The position numbers and the translations under genes are program-made. From positions 1 through 9,587 of the forward strand of contig SLNU01000061.1 of assembly GCA_007132865.1 (NCBI GenBank): a stretch of DNA of 9,587 nt. Direction: 5' to 3'. Below, piece by piece: positions 7,972-9,587 of the stretch; position 1 is the first letter of the stretch, and each line of letters starts with the position of its first letter. The stretch comes from Bacteroidales bacterium. GTDB taxonomy: Bacteria > Bacteroidota > Bacteroidia > Bacteroidales > UBA7960. Under the pieces are notes generated by a model. That model was given only the letters and a program-made list of their open reading frames with translations, was not told where the DNA came from and made no database searches.

Positions 7972-8128
7972 TAGGTAGATTTTGCGTGACGGCCCGTATC
8001 CAAAAATAGAAAATATTTCTTATTGTCGGATGGGGAAGTGTTCACGCTGGAGGGGAAATACTACGTGCCGGCTGGGAATGTGTGCCAGGCCCGACGGGGA
8101 GGTGCTCCGCGGCAGATGGAGAAGGGTC
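7972..8128. other. Intergenic gap between the PLD and UPF0104 genes
   Basis: This 157-bp gap separates the end of the UPF0104 gene from the PLD start. Apart from the -7 element at 8001-8008 I see no clear terminator or RNA. The plus strand has an open stretch from 7990 to 8220 without an ATG near its start, which I do not call a gene. Confidence 0.5.
8001..8008 (-). promoter_or_regulatory. -7 promoter element of the PLD gene
   Basis: The minus strand reads TATTTTTG, a perfect TAnnTTTG match. Transcription would start near 7994, leaving about 40 nt to the ATG at 7955. No TTTG is found at -33. It suggests that the PLD gene can be transcribed on its own despite the same-strand gene upstream. 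Confidence 0.5.
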
Positions 8129-9232
8129 CTAAAGCGGCCTGGGAATTTCTGGCCGGGGCGCATCCGAAGGGGGCGCCGGCTTGCGGGCATACACCCGCTT
8201 CAGCCATCCGGGTAAAATGATGGCCCCGATGAACAGGTAGGGGTAATAGCTGATCAGCCGCCACATCAATCCCATCGCCGGGGTCAGTCCGACAGGGATA
8301 AACTCACCCAGGAAACCTCCGAAAACCACTTCGGCCACGCCGCTGCCGCCGGGAGTCGGACTAATGAGCAGGATTACCCACATGACCAGCTGGCGTCCGT
8401 AAATCAGCAGGTGATCACTCAGGGTCACCGTGGCAAAGGCCATGAGCATCGCGTTGACCACCCAGAAACGGGCTGTCCACGAAACGAAGGTGCCTGCGAA
8501 TGCCTTGAGCCAGAAAGAAGCCGGCTTTTCCTTCATCTCGGCTGAGGTGATGATGATCTCGTTGCCGGTCTCCGCCGCCTGGGCACGCCACCTTCTCAAA
8601 ATAGGCAAACGAAAAAGGTTTAGTAACAAGAATTTGACACCGCGGGGGTTTATGAACACCCCGTAAATGATGATGGTGGTCAGCACCATGATGAACAGGT
8701 ATCCGCCCACGAACAAGCCTTGTATGCCATAACGGGAATCAATTAGCACATAGGCGCCATCTGAGATGAACAGGTTCGACGGACCTACCCATGCGAGCAT
8801 GATGGGGACCATCAGGATGTAAAACAACTCATCGAGAAATGCCGTGATCAGCACAATGGCCGTGGTACGGCCCATGCTGACTCCCTCTCTGTGGATGATA
8901 TACAGTGCGATGGCCGAACCACCGATGATCGAAGGGGTAACCGCCGAGGCGAATTCCCACAACATAATCACTTCAAAGGACCGCCGCCACGACAATTGCC
9001 AGTCGGTAAGCACCCTGAGGCGGTACATATAGGCCACGTCACGTACCACCATTAATAGCAGCGACAAAAAGATGTGAAAATAGGATTCAGAAGACCAGGT
9101 AATTTGCTGAAAGGCCTCGCGATCGAAACTGCGGACCAGCAAAAAAGAAGCCACGCCTAGTCCGATTACGACCGGCACCACAATTCGCCTGATGCGGAAA
9201 AAGTCCAGTATCTTTTTTTGCTGCAGGTCCAT
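8129..9232 (-). CDS. UPF0104 / LPG-synthase-TM family membrane protein (flippase-like)
   Basis: This 367-residue polytopic membrane protein belongs to the family whose best-known domain is the N-terminal transmembrane part of MprF, which moves aminoacylated lipids across the membrane. Stand-alone members such as E. coli YbhN have less certain roles. Hydrophobic segments lie near 17-33, 52-69, 86-113, 122-149, 171-193, 243-270, 279-291 and 331-343. Family signatures seen are VTPSIIGGSA (98-107) and SPTPGGSGVAE (291-301). The lysyl-transferase domain of full MprF is absent, and the chain ends in a short proline-rich tail (KPAPPSDAPRPEIPRPL). The start at 9232 is the only one possible, because heptamer repeats begin directly upstream and hold no start codon on this strand. 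The PLD gene follows on the same strand, so a shared role in glycerophospholipid synthesis or transport is likely, but the substrate is unknown. Confidence 0.88.
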   Translation of the reverse strand: MDLQQKKILDFFRIRRIVVPVVIGLGVASFLLVRSFDREAFQQITWSSESYFHIFLSLLLMVVRDVAYMYRLRVLTDWQLSWRRSFEVIMLWEFASAVTPSIIGGSAIALYIIHREGVSMGRTTAIVLITAFLDELFYILMVPIMLAWVGPSNLFISDGAYVLIDSRYGIQGLFVGGYLFIMVLTTIIIYGVFINPRGVKFLLLNLFRLPILRRWRAQAAETGNEIIITSAEMKEKPASFWLKAFAGTFVSWTARFWVVNAMLMAFATVTLSDHLLIYGRQLVMWVILLISPTPGGSGVAEVVFGGFLGEFIPVGLTPAMGLMWRLISYYPYLFIGAIILPGWLKRVYARKPAPPSDAPRPEIPRPL

Positions 9233-9233
9233 G

Positions 9234-9532
9234 TGTTGGGTGTTGGCTGTTGGCTGTTGGCTGTTGGCTGTTGGCTATTGGCTATTGGCTATTGGGTGTT
9301 GGCTGTTGGGTGTTGGTTGTTGGCTATTGGCTATTGGGTGTTGGCTTTTGGGTGTTGGGTGTTGGCTATTGGCTGTTGGCTATTGGCTGTTGGCTATTGG
9401 CTACGTGCAAAGATAAGGCTTTTGGGTTTTTGGTTGTTGGCTGTTGGGTGTTGGCTATTGGTTGTTGGTTGTTGGCTATTGGTTGTTGGCTATTGGGTGT
9501 TGGCTGTTGGGTGTTGGCTATTGGGTGTTGGC
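9234..9532. repeat. Heptanucleotide tandem repeat array (about 40 units)
   Basis: The plus strand consists of 7-bp units of the form T(G/A)TTGG(C/G/T). The first block has 24 exact-length units (9234-9401). An 18-bp island of unrelated sequence follows (9402-9419). The second block (9420-9532) has one ttttggg, one 8-bp variant (9427-9434) and 14 exact units. Nearly all change is at unit positions 2 and 7; the TTGG core is constant. The array fills the 314-bp gap between two divergent genes. Its left edge is one base from the UPF0104 start codon. Heptamer repeats are known from filamentous cyanobacteria (STRR sequences); how widespread this one is I cannot say from here. Confidence 0.95.
9408..9415 (-). 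promoter_or_regulatory. -7 promoter element inside the repeat island
   Basis: On the minus strand the island at 9402-9419 reads TATCTTTG at this place, followed by CA, a perfect TAnnTTTG match. Transcription toward the UPF0104 gene would begin near 9401, so the leader of about 170 nt would be made of the first repeat block. No TTTG lies at -33, where degenerate repeat sequence is found. Confidence 0.55.
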
Positions 9533-9546
9533 GAAAACACGTCAGA

Positions 9547-9587
9547 ATGGCGCAGAAATCGCTGCTTTTCCAACTGGTGTCGGGAAA
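9547..9587 (+). CDS. Start of a probable further gene, cut by the window end
   Basis: An ATG 14 bp after the repeat array opens a frame reading MAQKSLLFQLVSG to the window edge. The non-repeat sequence resumes just before it, and the divergent arrangement makes a gene start plausible. Thirteen codons are too few to name a product. A minus-strand gene ending here cannot be excluded. Confidence 0.35.
   Translation, partial: MAQKSLLFQLVSG

Noticed and set aside
7990..8220. Plus-strand open stretch containing the protein-like text SDGEVFTLEGKYYVPAGN
   Set aside because: It has no ATG near its start, overlaps the 3' end of the UPF0104 gene on the other strand and matches no family I recognise. 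It could be a gene remnant, but evidence is too thin.
9192..9416. Plus-strand open frame reading repeated LLAVGCW-type heptapeptides through the repeat array
   Set aside because: A 7-bp repeat without stop codons gives a 7-residue periodic translation in any frame. The start lies antisense to the UPF0104 gene, and nothing else supports coding.
9234..9532. CRISPR array
   Set aside because: Units are 7 bp and head-to-tail with no spacers; this is a simple tandem repeat.

Overview
The window looks like a chromosomal segment from a member of the Bacteroidota, probably of the Bacteroidales/Marinilabiliales kind. Reasons: four perfect copies of the Bacteroidota -7 promoter hexamer pattern TAnnTTTG lie just upstream of genes and in the right orientation; Shine-Dalgarno sequences are absent or weak before the starts; and the glutamine synthetase N-terminus and the very large multi-membrane histidine kinase look like versions I associate with this phylum. 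The assignment is inference; no rRNA or tRNA is present.

Layout, left to right: (1) the 3' part of a class I SAM-dependent methyltransferase (+, truncated by the window edge); (2) a 1252-residue NtrY-like sensor histidine kinase (+) with about 12 membrane segments and no partner regulator in view; (3) a short convergent gap with a perfect 9-bp hairpin; (4) a type I glutamine synthetase (-); (5) a NlpC/P60 cell-wall hydrolase lipoprotein (+), whose promoter lies inside the 5' end of the glutamine synthetase gene and whose start codon is unclear; (6) a soluble two-HKD phospholipase D / cardiolipin synthase-like enzyme (-); (7) a UPF0104/LPG-synthase-TM type membrane protein (-); (8) a 7-bp tandem repeat array of about 40 units, broken by one 18-bp non-repeat island; (9) the first codons of a probable further gene (+).

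How they fit together: the PLD enzyme and the UPF0104 membrane protein lie on the same strand next to one another, a pairing also known from E. coli clsB(ybhO)-ybhN, and suggest a small phospholipid module. The glutamine synthetase and the NlpC/P60 gene are divergent with promoters that appear to face and overlap each other. The kinase stands alone, apart from the upstream methyltransferase.

The most unusual part is the heptamer array. It touches the start codon of the UPF0104 gene, and its only non-repeat island carries a perfect -7 promoter element on that gene's strand. The predicted mRNA leader is therefore almost exactly 24 tandem heptamers, rich in C and A and poor in G and U. A repeat that changes in copy number would change the leader length of this gene and the spacing to the divergent neighbour.
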